The notes below the pieces were generated by a model. It saw only the letters and a list, made by a program, of their open reading frames with translations. It was not told where the DNA came from and searched no databases. From contig CAKTIN010000093.1 of the NCBI GenBank assembly GCA_934565775.1, forward strand, positions 1 through 6,431: a stretch of 6,431 bases of DNA, read 5' to 3'. Shown piece after piece: positions 1-5,568 of this stretch. A program made the position numbers and the translations under genes. The number at the start of each line of letters is the position of its first letter. Position 1 is the stretch's first letter. The DNA is from an uncultured Oscillospiraceae bacterium. GTDB taxonomy: Bacteria; Bacillota; Clostridia; Oscillospirales; Oscillospiraceae.

Positions 1-75
1 CGCCAGTGGCTCAATGGATAGAGCATCGGATTCCGGTTCCGAGGGTTGGGGGTTCGAGTCCCTTCTGGCGTACCA
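1..75 (+). tRNA. tRNA-Arg (anticodon CCG), 5' base cut off
   Basis: The cloverleaf can be read directly. The acceptor strand CGCCAG (1-6) pairs with CTGGCG (65-70); its seventh pair needs one base before the window to pair with T71. The D stem is GCTC/GAGC (10-13 with 21-24). The anticodon stem TCGGA/TCCGA (26-30 with 38-42) encloses the loop TTCCGGT, giving anticodon CCG at 33-35, which reads CGG (Arg). The T arm has loop TTCGAGT. Discriminator A72 is followed by an encoded CCA (73-75). The gene is complete except for its first nucleotide. It is followed eight bases later by an intrinsic terminator, so it is the last gene of its transcript. Confidence 0.95.
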
Positions 76-80
76 TTGCC

Positions 81-120
81 AAAGGCACTCTCTGCAATGC
101 GCTGCAGAGAGTGCCTTTTT
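81..120 (+). terminator. Intrinsic terminator after tRNA-Arg
   Basis: A perfect 13-bp inverted repeat (84-96 with 103-115, arms GGCACTCTCTGCA) encloses a 6-nt loop and is followed by five T residues (116-120). Flanking AAA (81-83) and TTT (116-118) can extend the stem to 16 bp. This is a textbook Rho-independent terminator for the tRNA on the plus strand. On the minus strand the hairpin is followed by only three T residues, so it may also terminate the convergent ZIP gene, which ends at 138, but less efficiently. Confidence 0.93.
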
Positions 121-137
121 CTGCAAAAGCGCCGCTC

Positions 138-914
138 TTACCCCAGAGCCACGTCCAGGACCATCATTACGCTGAAGCCCACCGCAAAAAACACCGTGCC
201 AATATCGGAATGGGGCTCCTGGGACATTTCCGGGATCAGCTCCTCCACGACTACGTAGATCATGGCGCCGGCGGCAAAGCTCAGCAAGTACGGCAGCGCC
301 GGAACAATCAGCCCCGCCGCCAGAATGGTCAGCACCGCTCCAATTGGCTCCACAATCCCGGACAGCACGCCCCCCGCAAAGGCCTTACCCTTGGGCATTC
401 CCTCCGCCCGCAGGGGCATGGAGATGATGGCTCCCTCGGGGAAGTTCTGGATGGCAATGCCGATGGACAGAGCCAGGGCGCCCATGGCGGTGATCTGCGC
501 GCTGCCCGCCAGATACCCGGCATAAACCACGCCCACCGCCATCCCCTCCGGGATATTATGCAGAGTGACGGCCAGCACCATCATGGTCGTCCGGCGGGCC
601 TGGCTGCGGGGTCCCTCGGCATTCTGGCTGTTCTGATGCAGGTGGGGAATGATCCGGTCCAGCAAAAGCAAAAAGCCGATCCCCAGCCAGAAGCCTACGG
701 CCGCCGGAACAAAGGCCCACTTTCCCATGGAGGCCGACTGCTCAATGGCAGGGATAATCAGGCTCCACACGGACGCCGCCACCATAACGCCCGCCGCAAA
801 GCCGGTCAGCGCCCGCTGCACCCGGTCCCCCAGTGCCTTTTTCATAAAAAATACGCAGGCCGCTCCCAGGGATGTACCCAGGAATGGAATCAAAATACCA
901 TAAAACGCTTCCAT
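138..914 (-). CDS. ZIP-family divalent metal transporter (GufA/ZupT-like)
   Basis: This encodes a 258-residue inner-membrane protein with about eight hydrophobic segments, normal for bacterial ZIP proteins. ZIP transporters move Zn2+, and often Fe2+ or Mn2+, into the cytoplasm. The two hallmark metal-site motifs are present: HNIPEG at residues 119-124 and QNFPEG at 156-161. Further conserved acidic residues are E189 in the helix beginning EPIGA and E224/E225 in EELIPE. A short His-bearing loop (PHLHQ, 90-94) precedes the fourth membrane segment, as is common in the family. The ATG at 914 is chosen because AGGAG (921-925) lies 6 nt upstream; the stop is TAA at 138-140. The gene is monocistronic, transcribed divergently from the response regulator, and has its own promoter and a long structured leader. 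Metal specificity cannot be read from the sequence. Family confidence is high; the exact subfamily is inferred. Confidence 0.93.
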   Translation of the reverse strand: MEAFYGILIPFLGTSLGAACVFFMKKALGDRVQRALTGFAAGVMVAASVWSLIIPAIEQSASMGKWAFVPAAVGFWLGIGFLLLLDRIIPHLHQNSQNAEGPRSQARRTTMMVLAVTLHNIPEGMAVGVVYAGYLAGSAQITAMGALALSIGIAIQNFPEGAIISMPLRAEGMPKGKAFAGGVLSGIVEPIGAVLTILAAGLIVPALPYLLSFAAGAMIYVVVEELIPEMSQEPHSDIGTVFFAVGFSVMMVLDVALG

Positions 915-934
915 TTGCGTCTCCTTTCAAGGAA

Positions 935-1025
935 CATTTCCGCAGGCATTAGCATATGCTAACCAATGCTGCGGATTTGGACCGGCCGCCTTTCCCGGAA
1001 GGGCATTCCGCAGGCGTACCCGGTC
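935..1025 (-). promoter_or_regulatory. Structured 5' leader of the ZIP gene (candidate regulatory RNA)
   Basis: Between the predicted transcription start and the ribosome binding site the leader can form two consecutive hairpins. Hairpin 1 has stems 980-985/1020-1025, 987-991/1012-1016 and 996-1000/1006-1010. Hairpin 2 has stem 940-945/969-974 capped by the 14-bp palindrome at 949-962. The block CATT(T)CCGCAGGC occurs twice (935-947 and 1004-1015), and the single CTGCGG (969-974) is complementary to both copies, so alternative pairings are possible. I do not recognise a known riboswitch class here. The pairings are seen in the sequence; a regulatory role is inferred. Confidence 0.45.
949..962. 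promoter_or_regulatory. Perfect 14-bp palindrome TTAGCATATGCTAA in the ZIP leader
   Basis: This is a perfect palindrome with TTAG/CTAA ends, upstream of a metal transporter. DtxR/IdeR/MntR-type metalloregulators bind AT-rich dyads with TTAG..CTAA-like edges, so it could be an operator. It lies about 65 to 75 nt downstream of the best promoter, so repression would have to work by roadblock. In RNA the same bases form the tip of hairpin 2. The function is undecided. Confidence 0.35.
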
Positions 1026-1031
1026 ACTTCT

Positions 1032-1060
1032 AGTATAGCGGTCCGGCGGAAAAATGTCAA
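1032..1060 (-). promoter_or_regulatory. Sigma-70-type promoter of the ZIP gene
   Basis: Read on the minus strand there is a perfect TTGACA -35 (1060-1055), a 17-nt spacer and a TATACT -10 (1037-1032). Transcription should start near 1025, giving a leader of about 110 nt before the ATG at 914. It lies back to back with the response-regulator promoter; the two -35 boxes are 38 bp apart. Confidence 0.85.
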
Positions 1061-1098
1061 TCCGCAGCCTGCAAAATCCGCAAAATTCCCCGGTCCAC

Positions 1099-1127
1099 TT
1101 GCATTTCCCTCCGCTTTCCCCTATAAT
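1099..1127 (+). promoter_or_regulatory. Sigma-70-type promoter of the response-regulator operon
   Basis: TTGCAT (-35, 1099-1104), a 17-nt spacer and a perfect TATAAT (-10, 1122-1127). Transcription should begin near 1134, leaving a leader of about 67 nt before the ATG at 1201. Confidence 0.82.
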
Positions 1128-1139
1128 CAAAGGCAGACC

Positions 1140-1167
1140 GCGCCTACCGGTCCCGGCGGTAGGACGC
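1140..1167 (+). promoter_or_regulatory. Hairpin in the response-regulator leader
   Basis: CCTACCG (1143-1149) pairs with CGGTAGG (1157-1163) around a 7-nt loop. GCG (1140-1142) extends the stem with CGC (1165-1167), leaving A1164 bulged. It begins within about 6 nt of the predicted transcript start. No T tract follows, so it is not a terminator. It may stabilise the 5' end of the message or be part of a regulatory site for the two-component system. The pairing is seen; the role is inferred. Confidence 0.4.
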
Positions 1168-1200
1168 TTACCGGAAAAATCCCGATTTTGAGAGGAAATT

Positions 1201-1905
1201 ATGAGCGGAAGCTATGAAATTCTTGTGGTAGATGACGATCCTTCCATCGTGCAGATTCTGGAGGCCACCCTCCGCCAGGCGGGCTATGCCGTGACCGCCG
1301 CCCAGGACGGGGAGACCGCCTGCCGGCTGGCGGAGCAGCGCCGGCCCCATCTGATCATCATGGATGTGATGATGCCCCGGTGCAGCGGCCTCATGGCCAC
1401 CGTGCGCATCCGGCAGCGGGACAATGTGCCCATTCTCATGCTCTCCGCCAAGGCGGAGGGCTCGGACCGGGTCCTGGGCCTGGAGGCCGGGGCAGACGAT
1501 TACCTGGTCAAGCCCTTTTATCAGCAGGAGCTCCTGGCCCGGGTAAAGGCCCTGCTCCGGCGGTATGACGACCTGGGCTCCATCCGGGAGGGCAAGCTCT
1601 CCGGCCAGCTCCGGGTCGGGCAGATCATTCTGGATACGGAGCAGAAGCGCCTGCTGGTCCGGGGGGAGCCCGTGCGCCTGACGGCCACGGAGTATAAGCT
1701 CCTCCGGGTGCTCATGTCCAATCCCGGGCGGGTCTTTTCCGCCGAGGAGCTGTATGAGCGGGTGTGGGAGCAGGACGCATACGCCGTAGAGAATACGGTC
1801 ATGGTCCATATCAGCCGGATTCGGGAGAAGCTGGAGCTGAATCCCAGAAAGCCGGACTATCTGAAGGTTGTTTGGGGGATTGGATATGTCTTTGAAGCGC
1901 CGTGA
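1201..1905 (+). CDS. OmpR/VanR-family response regulator
   Basis: This 234-residue DNA-binding response regulator is full length for the OmpR class. The receiver domain (about residues 5-118) has the acidic triad D11-D12-D13, phosphoacceptor D55 in IIMDVMMP, the switch S82 in MLSAK, and K104 in the motif DDYLVKPF. The C-terminal winged helix (about 134-232) has the conserved pieces LTATEYKLL, VFSAEELYERVW, VHISRIREKLE and KVVWGIGYVF, typical of VanR-like regulators. The ATG at 1201 follows AGAGG (1191-1195) at 5 nt spacing. It is the first gene of a plus-strand operon and overlaps the kinase gene by 20 nt, so the two are probably translationally coupled. It should be phosphorylated by that kinase and regulate promoters nearby, possibly its own. 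Which stimulus and which targets cannot be read from sequence. Confidence 0.95.
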   Translation: MSGSYEILVVDDDPSIVQILEATLRQAGYAVTAAQDGETACRLAEQRRPHLIIMDVMMPRCSGLMATVRIRQRDNVPILMLSAKAEGSDRVLGLEAGADDYLVKPFYQQELLARVKALLRRYDDLGSIREGKLSGQLRVGQIILDTEQKRLLVRGEPVRLTATEYKLLRVLMSNPGRVFSAEELYERVWEQDAYAVENTVMVHISRIREKLELNPRKPDYLKVVWGIGYVFEAP

Positions 1906-3424
1906 AATTTTGGCCGCCGTTCTGCTTCTGGCGGCGGCGATTTTGTGGACCTGGGGCCAGCAGAGCATCCGCCTGGGGCAGATCCACGGCCTCACCCCCA
2001 CCGGCGCCGAATCCACTGTCCGGGGGGATGTCACCCAGGCCACCGGACACGGCGTGACCGAGACGGAGCCCGGAGTCCCGGGGAGCGCCACGGGGGCCAC
2101 CGGCGGGGTGGACGCGGAGGCCGCAGCCCGGGCCGCCCGGGAGCGGACCCTGGGGCTAATCCTCAGCTTTGCCGCCGGGATCCCCGGGGGCGCGGCGGTA
2201 TTCGCCCTGCGCAAGCGCCGCCCGATCCTGGGCGTAGACGGCAGCGCGGCGGTCCTGTCCGCCCTGACCTGGGCCCTGCTGCACGGAGAGCTGTTCTGGG
2301 AGCAGGGACCGAGCAGGATGCTCCTGCGCCTGGCTCTGGCTTACGGAGTGCTGGTTTTCCTCCGGGAGCTCTGGGGCTGGCTGCGGGAGCGGTGCTGCCT
2401 GCGCTGGTGCCTGTGCTACCGTCTGGCCGCCGGATGCCGCAGGAGCGCCCCGGCGCTGCTGGTTTTCGCCGGATGGCTTCTGCTGACGGCTCTGGTCACA
2501 GGCCTGGCTTTGACGGACTGGTATTACCGGGCCTGCGCCCCGGGCGCGGCTCTGGCCCTGCTTCTGGGGCTTTGCAGCCTTTGGCAATATGGCGCGGAGC
2601 TCCAGCACCTCCGGCAGCAGCTGGAGCAGTTTGGAGCGCAGCCCCTTTCCCCGGAAGAGGCCGGAGCCTTTTCCGGAGAGGAGGCCCGGCTGCTGGCCAT
2701 TCAGGCCCGGCAGGAGGAGGCGGTTCGGGCTGCTGTAACGGCGGAGCGATTCAAGGTGGAGCTGATCTCCAATGTGTCCCACGATTTGCGCACGCCCCTG
2801 ACCTCCATTTTAGGCTACAGCGAGCTGCTGGAGCAGGAGGCTCTCTCTCCCGAGGGAAGCGAGCGGCTCCGGCGGTTGAAGGAAAAGGCCGGGTATATGG
2901 GGGATCTGGTGGAGTCTATCTTCGAGCTGAGCAAGGTCGCCAGTGGGGACGCTCCCGGCAAGCGGGAGGCCCTGGACCTGGTGCGGCTATTGGAGCAGAC
3001 TCTGGGCATTTATGACGACGCATTGGCCGGAGCGGGGCTCACGGTCCGGCGGCGCTATGAGGCAGAGGCCGCCCCGGTGGTGACGGACGGCAGCCGGATG
3101 CACCAGGTATTTGCAAACCTTCTGGGCAATGCGGTCAAATACGCCCTGCCCGGAACGCGGGTCTATCTGGAGCTCCTGGACCGGGAGGCGGTCTGGCAGG
3201 TCCGGATGATGAACACCGCCGGGTATGAAATGGATTTCTCCCCCGAGGAGATCCTACAGCGCTTTGCCCGGGGAGACAAAGCCCGGAGCACCCGGGGCAG
3301 CGGTCTGGGGCTGGCCATTGCCCAGACCTACACCCAGTCCGTAGGCGGGCAATTCCGGGTGGAGGTGGAGGGCGATCAGTTCCGCGCCATCGTAACCCTA
3401 CCCAAAAGCGAAAGAAATTTGTAA
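1886..3424 (+). CDS. Membrane sensor histidine kinase partner of the response regulator
   Basis: This is a 512-residue kinase. The N terminus has about six hydrophobic segments (near residues 7-23, 89-108, 120-137, 145-162, 187-209 and 218-235). A Gly/Thr-rich loop between the first two (24-87) is probably extracellular, and there is a five-cysteine patch at 170-184. No clear HAMP domain is seen; a helical linker leads to the dimerisation domain, with phosphoacceptor H299 in SNVSHDLRTPLTS. The ATPase domain shows the N box (N415 in NLLGNAVKY), a G1 region reading N443-TAGYEMDF in place of the usual DxGxG, the F box RFARGDKARS, and the G2 box GSGLGL (471-476). This G1 form resembles a subset of Firmicutes kinases, so activity is likely. 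The ATG at 1886 is chosen over the in-frame TTG at 1868 because GGGGG (1874-1878) lies 7 nt upstream of it and the N terminus then begins just before the first membrane segment. The signal sensed is unknown. Confidence 0.93.
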   Translation: MSLKRREILAAVLLLAAAILWTWGQQSIRLGQIHGLTPTGAESTVRGDVTQATGHGVTETEPGVPGSATGATGGVDAEAAARAARERTLGLILSFAAGIPGGAAVFALRKRRPILGVDGSAAVLSALTWALLHGELFWEQGPSRMLLRLALAYGVLVFLRELWGWLRERCCLRWCLCYRLAAGCRRSAPALLVFAGWLLLTALVTGLALTDWYYRACAPGAALALLLGLCSLWQYGAELQHLRQQLEQFGAQPLSPEEAGAFSGEEARLLAIQARQEEAVRAAVTAERFKVELISNVSHDLRTPLTSILGYSELLEQEALSPEGSERLRRLKEKAGYMGDLVESIFELSKVASGDAPGKREALDLVRLLEQTLGIYDDALAGAGLTVRRRYEAEAAPVVTDGSRMHQVFANLLGNAVKYALPGTRVYLELLDREAVWQVRMMNTAGYEMDFSPEEILQRFARGDKARSTRGSGLGLAIAQTYTQSVGGQFRVEVEGDQFRAIVTLPKSERNL

Positions 3425-3449
3425 GTCTTTTCCCGGCTGAAATGAAAGC

Positions 3450-3485
3450 TTCCCCCTGTATGCTGAACATACAGGGGGAATTTCT
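3450..3485 (+). promoter_or_regulatory. Hairpin between kinase and acyltransferase, overlapping the ribosome binding site
   Basis: A perfect 13-bp inverted repeat (3450-3462 with 3468-3480) has a CTGAA loop. TTTCT follows and the acyltransferase ATG is at 3486. The 3' arm contains AGGGGGA (3473-3479), the only plausible Shine-Dalgarno for that ATG, 6 nt away. The hairpin could be a weak terminator after the kinase (short T tract) or could mask the ribosome binding site. Either way it should lower acyltransferase expression relative to the two-component genes. Confidence 0.75.
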
Positions 3486-4547
3486 ATGGAACAACGGGAA
3501 TCGGGGCTGGACCTGGTGCGATGCCTGGCTCTGCTCTTTGTGGTGAGCTTTCACGGTTTTTTGAATAACGGCTATTATTACGCCCCCCAGGTGGGCTTCT
3601 CCATGTGGCTGGCAGGCAGCGCCCGATGGCTCAGCACCAGCTGCATCGGGCTGTTCCTCATGCTGACGGGGTATCTCAAATCCCCCAGGACCGGCCTGTG
3701 GGACTGCTGGCGCAGCGGGGTGCCCGTCCTGGCGGGCTACCTTCTGGCCGCGGCCGTCTCCATTCCCCTGCGGCAGTTCGCCCTGGGGGAGGCCCGGAGT
3801 CTGGGGGATTGGATTGAGAAGCTCTTTGGCTTCAGCGCCGTATACTACGGCTGGTATGTGGGGATGTTCCTGGGGCTGACGCTCCTGTCCCCCTTTGTTA
3901 ACCGGAGCTTGGAGCGCCTGAGCGGCCGGGAGCTTCTGGCTCTGGCGGGGGTCCTGCTGGTTCTGACCGCCCTGCCCGGGGCGTTCCCCGGGGTCAGCCT
4001 GCCCCGGGACTGGCGGAACCTGTATCCTCTGAGCGATTACGTCCTTGGTGCAATCGTCCGGCGCAGAAAGCCGAAGCTGCGCCCCTGGATTGGCCTTACC
4101 GCCGCCCTGGGCCTTGCCGCCGCTCTGGGTGGCGCGACCGTGCTCTCCACGGACGGGCCCCTTAAGGAGGCCGCCACCTGGGAATTTGCAGACCTCTGGA
4201 TCACGGCGCTGGCGGCGCTCCTGTTTCTCAGCCTGTACCGTCTGCGCCTCCCCGCTCCCCTGGCCCGGGTCCTGCGCTTTGCGGCCGGGGGCTGCTACGG
4301 GGGCTACCTGCTGTCTTATCTTCTGGATGCCTGGTGCTACCGGCTGCTGCCCCAGTGGCGCAATCCGGCGGGATACGGAAAGCTCTTCCTTTGCATAACG
4401 GTCCCGATCTTTCTCCTGTCCGTCCTGGCCGGGCGGGCGCTGGAGGGTGCGGCAGCCCGGCTTACGGCCGGCGTCCGTTGCAAAGATAGAACACGGTCAG
4501 AAGCCCCGGCCCACAGTGGGCCCCGATCACCACGCCCAGGCTGGTAA
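3486..4547 (+). CDS. Acyltransferase-3 family integral membrane protein
   Basis: This 353-residue multi-pass membrane protein is in the usual size range for the family. The N terminus has the family signature, a (G/I)DLVR segment (residues 7-12) followed by a hydrophobic helix with the conserved histidine H23 (VVSFHGF). Further typical pieces are IGLFLMLTGYL, YYGWYVGMFLGL (about 120-131), SPFVN, and LYPLSDYVLGA. About nine or ten membrane helices are visible. Such enzymes transfer acetyl or other acyl groups from cytoplasmic donors to cell-wall, polysaccharide or small-molecule acceptors; the substrate here is not determinable. The ATG at 3486 is set by AGGGGGA 6 nt upstream, inside a hairpin. 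It lies 61 nt after the kinase on the same strand and is probably the operon's last gene. After the final membrane segment, the basic Arg/Pro/Ser tail is read from the antisense of degV, suggesting loss of an earlier stop. Confidence 0.88.
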   Translation: MEQRESGLDLVRCLALLFVVSFHGFLNNGYYYAPQVGFSMWLAGSARWLSTSCIGLFLMLTGYLKSPRTGLWDCWRSGVPVLAGYLLAAAVSIPLRQFALGEARSLGDWIEKLFGFSAVYYGWYVGMFLGLTLLSPFVNRSLERLSGRELLALAGVLLVLTALPGAFPGVSLPRDWRNLYPLSDYVLGAIVRRRKPKLRPWIGLTAALGLAAALGGATVLSTDGPLKEAATWEFADLWITALAALLFLSLYRLRLPAPLARVLRFAAGGCYGGYLLSYLLDAWCYRLLPQWRNPAGYGKLFLCITVPIFLLSVLAGRALEGAAARLTAGVRCKDRTRSEAPAHSGPRSPRPGW

Positions 4548-5343
4548 TGGTAATGTCCCCCACCTTGGGATAGGCCCTGCGGATTTCGTCGCTGACAAAT
4601 TGGGCGTCCTCCCGGCAATCCGCCTGCAAAATGTGAATCTCCAGCCCCTCGGAATCAATCTCCGCCAGGTCCCGCTTCACGCCGTCCAGGATGGCGTTCA
4701 GCGCCGCCTTCCGGCCCCGGACCTTCTTGTCCACATCCAGGGTCCCCCGGTCCGGCACATACAGCACCGGCTTCACGGAGAGGATGGAACCGATCAGCGC
4801 AGCGGCGTTGGAGACCCGGCCGCCGGCCTTCAGATAGTTGAGATCGTCCACGGTGAACCGGTGGGCGATCTTTAATTTATGCGCCTCGCCCCAGGCGATC
4901 ACCTCGTCATAGCTGGCCCCGGCCTCCATCCGCCGGACCATCTGGTCCACCAGCAGGCCCAAGCCGCCGGAGATGCACAGCGTGTCCATGATGTACAGCC
5001 GCCGGTCCGGGAACTCCTTCCGGAGCATTTCCCCGGCCAGCTTGGATTTTTCGAAGGAAACCGACATTTTCTGGGACATATCCAGCAGAATGACGTCCTT
5101 CCCGCTCTCCAGCAGGGGCTTCAGGAAGTCATAGTAGCCATACTCGTTGATCATGGAGGTCTTGAGCCGGTCCCCCCGGCGCATTCCCTCATAGACCGCC
5201 TGGCGGGATTCCTCCCGGCAATCGTCCTCAAAAAGCTGGTCCCCAATGGTATAGGTATAAGAAATGAAGGGGATCTTGTGGGCCTCCAGATACGTCCGGG
5301 GCAGGTCGGAGGTGGAGGAAGTGGCAATGATATAGTCCGGCAT
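4462..5343 (-). CDS. DegV-family fatty-acid-binding protein
   Basis: This 293-residue cytoplasmic protein matches the two-domain DegV (EDD) family in length and order. It begins MPDYIIATSSTSDLP (compare the usual 'I.TDSTSDL'), has KTSMIN at 61-66 (the usual TSxxS/N lipid head-group region), then LLDMSQKMSVSF, IMDTLCISGGLGLLV, and the very characteristic FTVDDLNYLKAGGRVS. Family members bind a fatty acid; in Firmicutes the FakB branch presents exogenous fatty acids to the kinase FakA for phosphorylation, but no fakA is in the window, so the function is inferred only from family. The ATG at 5343 is preferred (CGAGG at 5351-5355, 7 nt upstream) over an in-frame TTG at 5376 without a ribosome binding site. 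It is transcribed alone from its own promoter. Its last 86 bp overlap the convergent acyltransferase. Confidence 0.93.
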   Translation of the reverse strand: MPDYIIATSSTSDLPRTYLEAHKIPFISYTYTIGDQLFEDDCREESRQAVYEGMRRGDRLKTSMINEYGYYDFLKPLLESGKDVILLDMSQKMSVSFEKSKLAGEMLRKEFPDRRLYIMDTLCISGGLGLLVDQMVRRMEAGASYDEVIAWGEAHKLKIAHRFTVDDLNYLKAGGRVSNAAALIGSILSVKPVLYVPDRGTLDVDKKVRGRKAALNAILDGVKRDLAEIDSEGLEIHILQADCREDAQFVSDEIRRAYPKVGDITITSLGVVIGAHCGPGLLTVFYLCNGRRP

Positions 5344-5390
5344 AAGGGTACCTCGTTTCCAATTCATTTGGGGCAAGCCCAGTTTCCTCT

Positions 5391-5419
5391 ATTATACCAT
5401 ATCTTCTCGTCTTTGTCAC
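5391..5419 (-). promoter_or_regulatory. Sigma-70-type promoter of degV
   Basis: On the minus strand GTGACA (5419-5414, one mismatch to TTGACA), a 17-nt spacer and a perfect TATAAT (5396-5391). The start should be near 5384, giving a leader of about 40 nt. The -35 box sits only 8 bp from the edge of the hairpin-repeat element at 5428. Confidence 0.82.
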
Positions 5420-5427
5420 GCAGGAAT

Positions 5428-5453
5428 AGCGGGCGGCTGGTCAGCCGCCCGCT
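5428..5453. repeat. Left GC-rich palindrome of the repeat pair
   Basis: Twelve-base arms (AGCGGGCGGCTG, 5428-5439, with its exact complement at 5442-5453) are separated by GT. A hairpin this GC-rich would be very stable in RNA or single-stranded DNA. The same palindrome recurs, with one arm mismatch, at 5702-5729. Confidence 0.85.
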
Positions 5454-5485
5454 CAGCGTGTCAAAAACAAGTTTTTGGCACGCTG
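5454..5485. repeat. Second palindrome abutting the first
   Basis: Fifteen-base arms (5454-5468 with 5471-5485) have one non-Watson-Crick position and a 2-nt AA spacer. The palindrome starts on the base after the previous one ends, making a double-hairpin unit of 58 bp. It has an A5/T5 core and GC-rich outer ends. Only part of it (TGTCAA and flanking bases) has a counterpart at the right end of the block. Confidence 0.8.
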
Positions 5486-5499
5486 CCAGACGGCAAGAA

Positions 5500-5564
5500 A
5501 GCGCCGGAGCCAAGTAATTTACTCCCGTCGGCGTATACCGATACGGCAGGGAGCAAATTGCGCT
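5500..5564. repeat. Nested inverted repeat, interior fold 1
   Basis: Outer arms AGCGC (5500-5504) with GCGCT (5560-5564). Next AATTTACTCCC (5516-5526) with GGGAGCAAATT (5549-5559), one mismatch. The innermost arms are TCGG (5528-5531) with CCGA (5538-5541) around CGTATA. The successive arms lie in register, as in a folded RNA or foldback DNA. Confidence 0.55.
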
Positions 5565-5568
5565 GGAA

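Noticed and set aside
1..130. tRNA-Arg 3' end as an integration (attachment) site
   Set aside because: The tRNA is followed at once by its own terminator and a housekeeping-type transporter gene; no integrase and no repeat of the tRNA 3' end were seen in the window.
923..932. CCTTTCAAGG self-complementary site covering the ZIP ribosome binding site
   Set aside because: Only a 4-bp stem with a 2-nt gap, too small to form a meaningful RNA hairpin.
6..962. Long plus-strand open frame of 318 codons across the tRNA and opposite the ZIP gene
   Set aside because: It begins inside the tRNA, has Arg/His/Gln/Gly-rich composition typical of antisense frames in GC-rich DNA, and lies opposite a gene with clear ZIP motifs.
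935..1025. Known metal riboswitch (Mn yybP-ykoY or Ni/Co class) before the ZIP gene
   Set aside because: I could not find the conserved core motifs of those classes by eye; only generic hairpins are supported.
1868..1885. Earlier TTG start for the histidine kinase
   Set aside because: The ATG at 1886 has a G-rich ribosome binding site and starts directly before the first membrane segment.
1168..2214. Minus-strand open frame of 348 codons opposite the response regulator and kinase start
   Set aside because: It has Pro/Ala/Arg-rich composition with no recognisable domain, and it is the antisense shadow of two genes with clear motifs.
1945..3015. Plus-strand open frame of 356 codons in another frame of the kinase gene
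   Set aside because: It is extremely Gly/Pro/Arg/Ala-rich with no domain; the kinase frame has all the conserved boxes.
5344..5376. Longer DegV start (TTG at 5376, or ATG at 5367)
   Set aside because: Neither has a ribosome binding site and both add residues before the conserved family N terminus; the ATG at 5343 has CGAGG at the right distance.
4879..5517. Plus-strand open frame of 212 codons over degV and into the repeat
   Set aside because: It is antisense to a clear DegV protein and has no family features or ribosome binding site.
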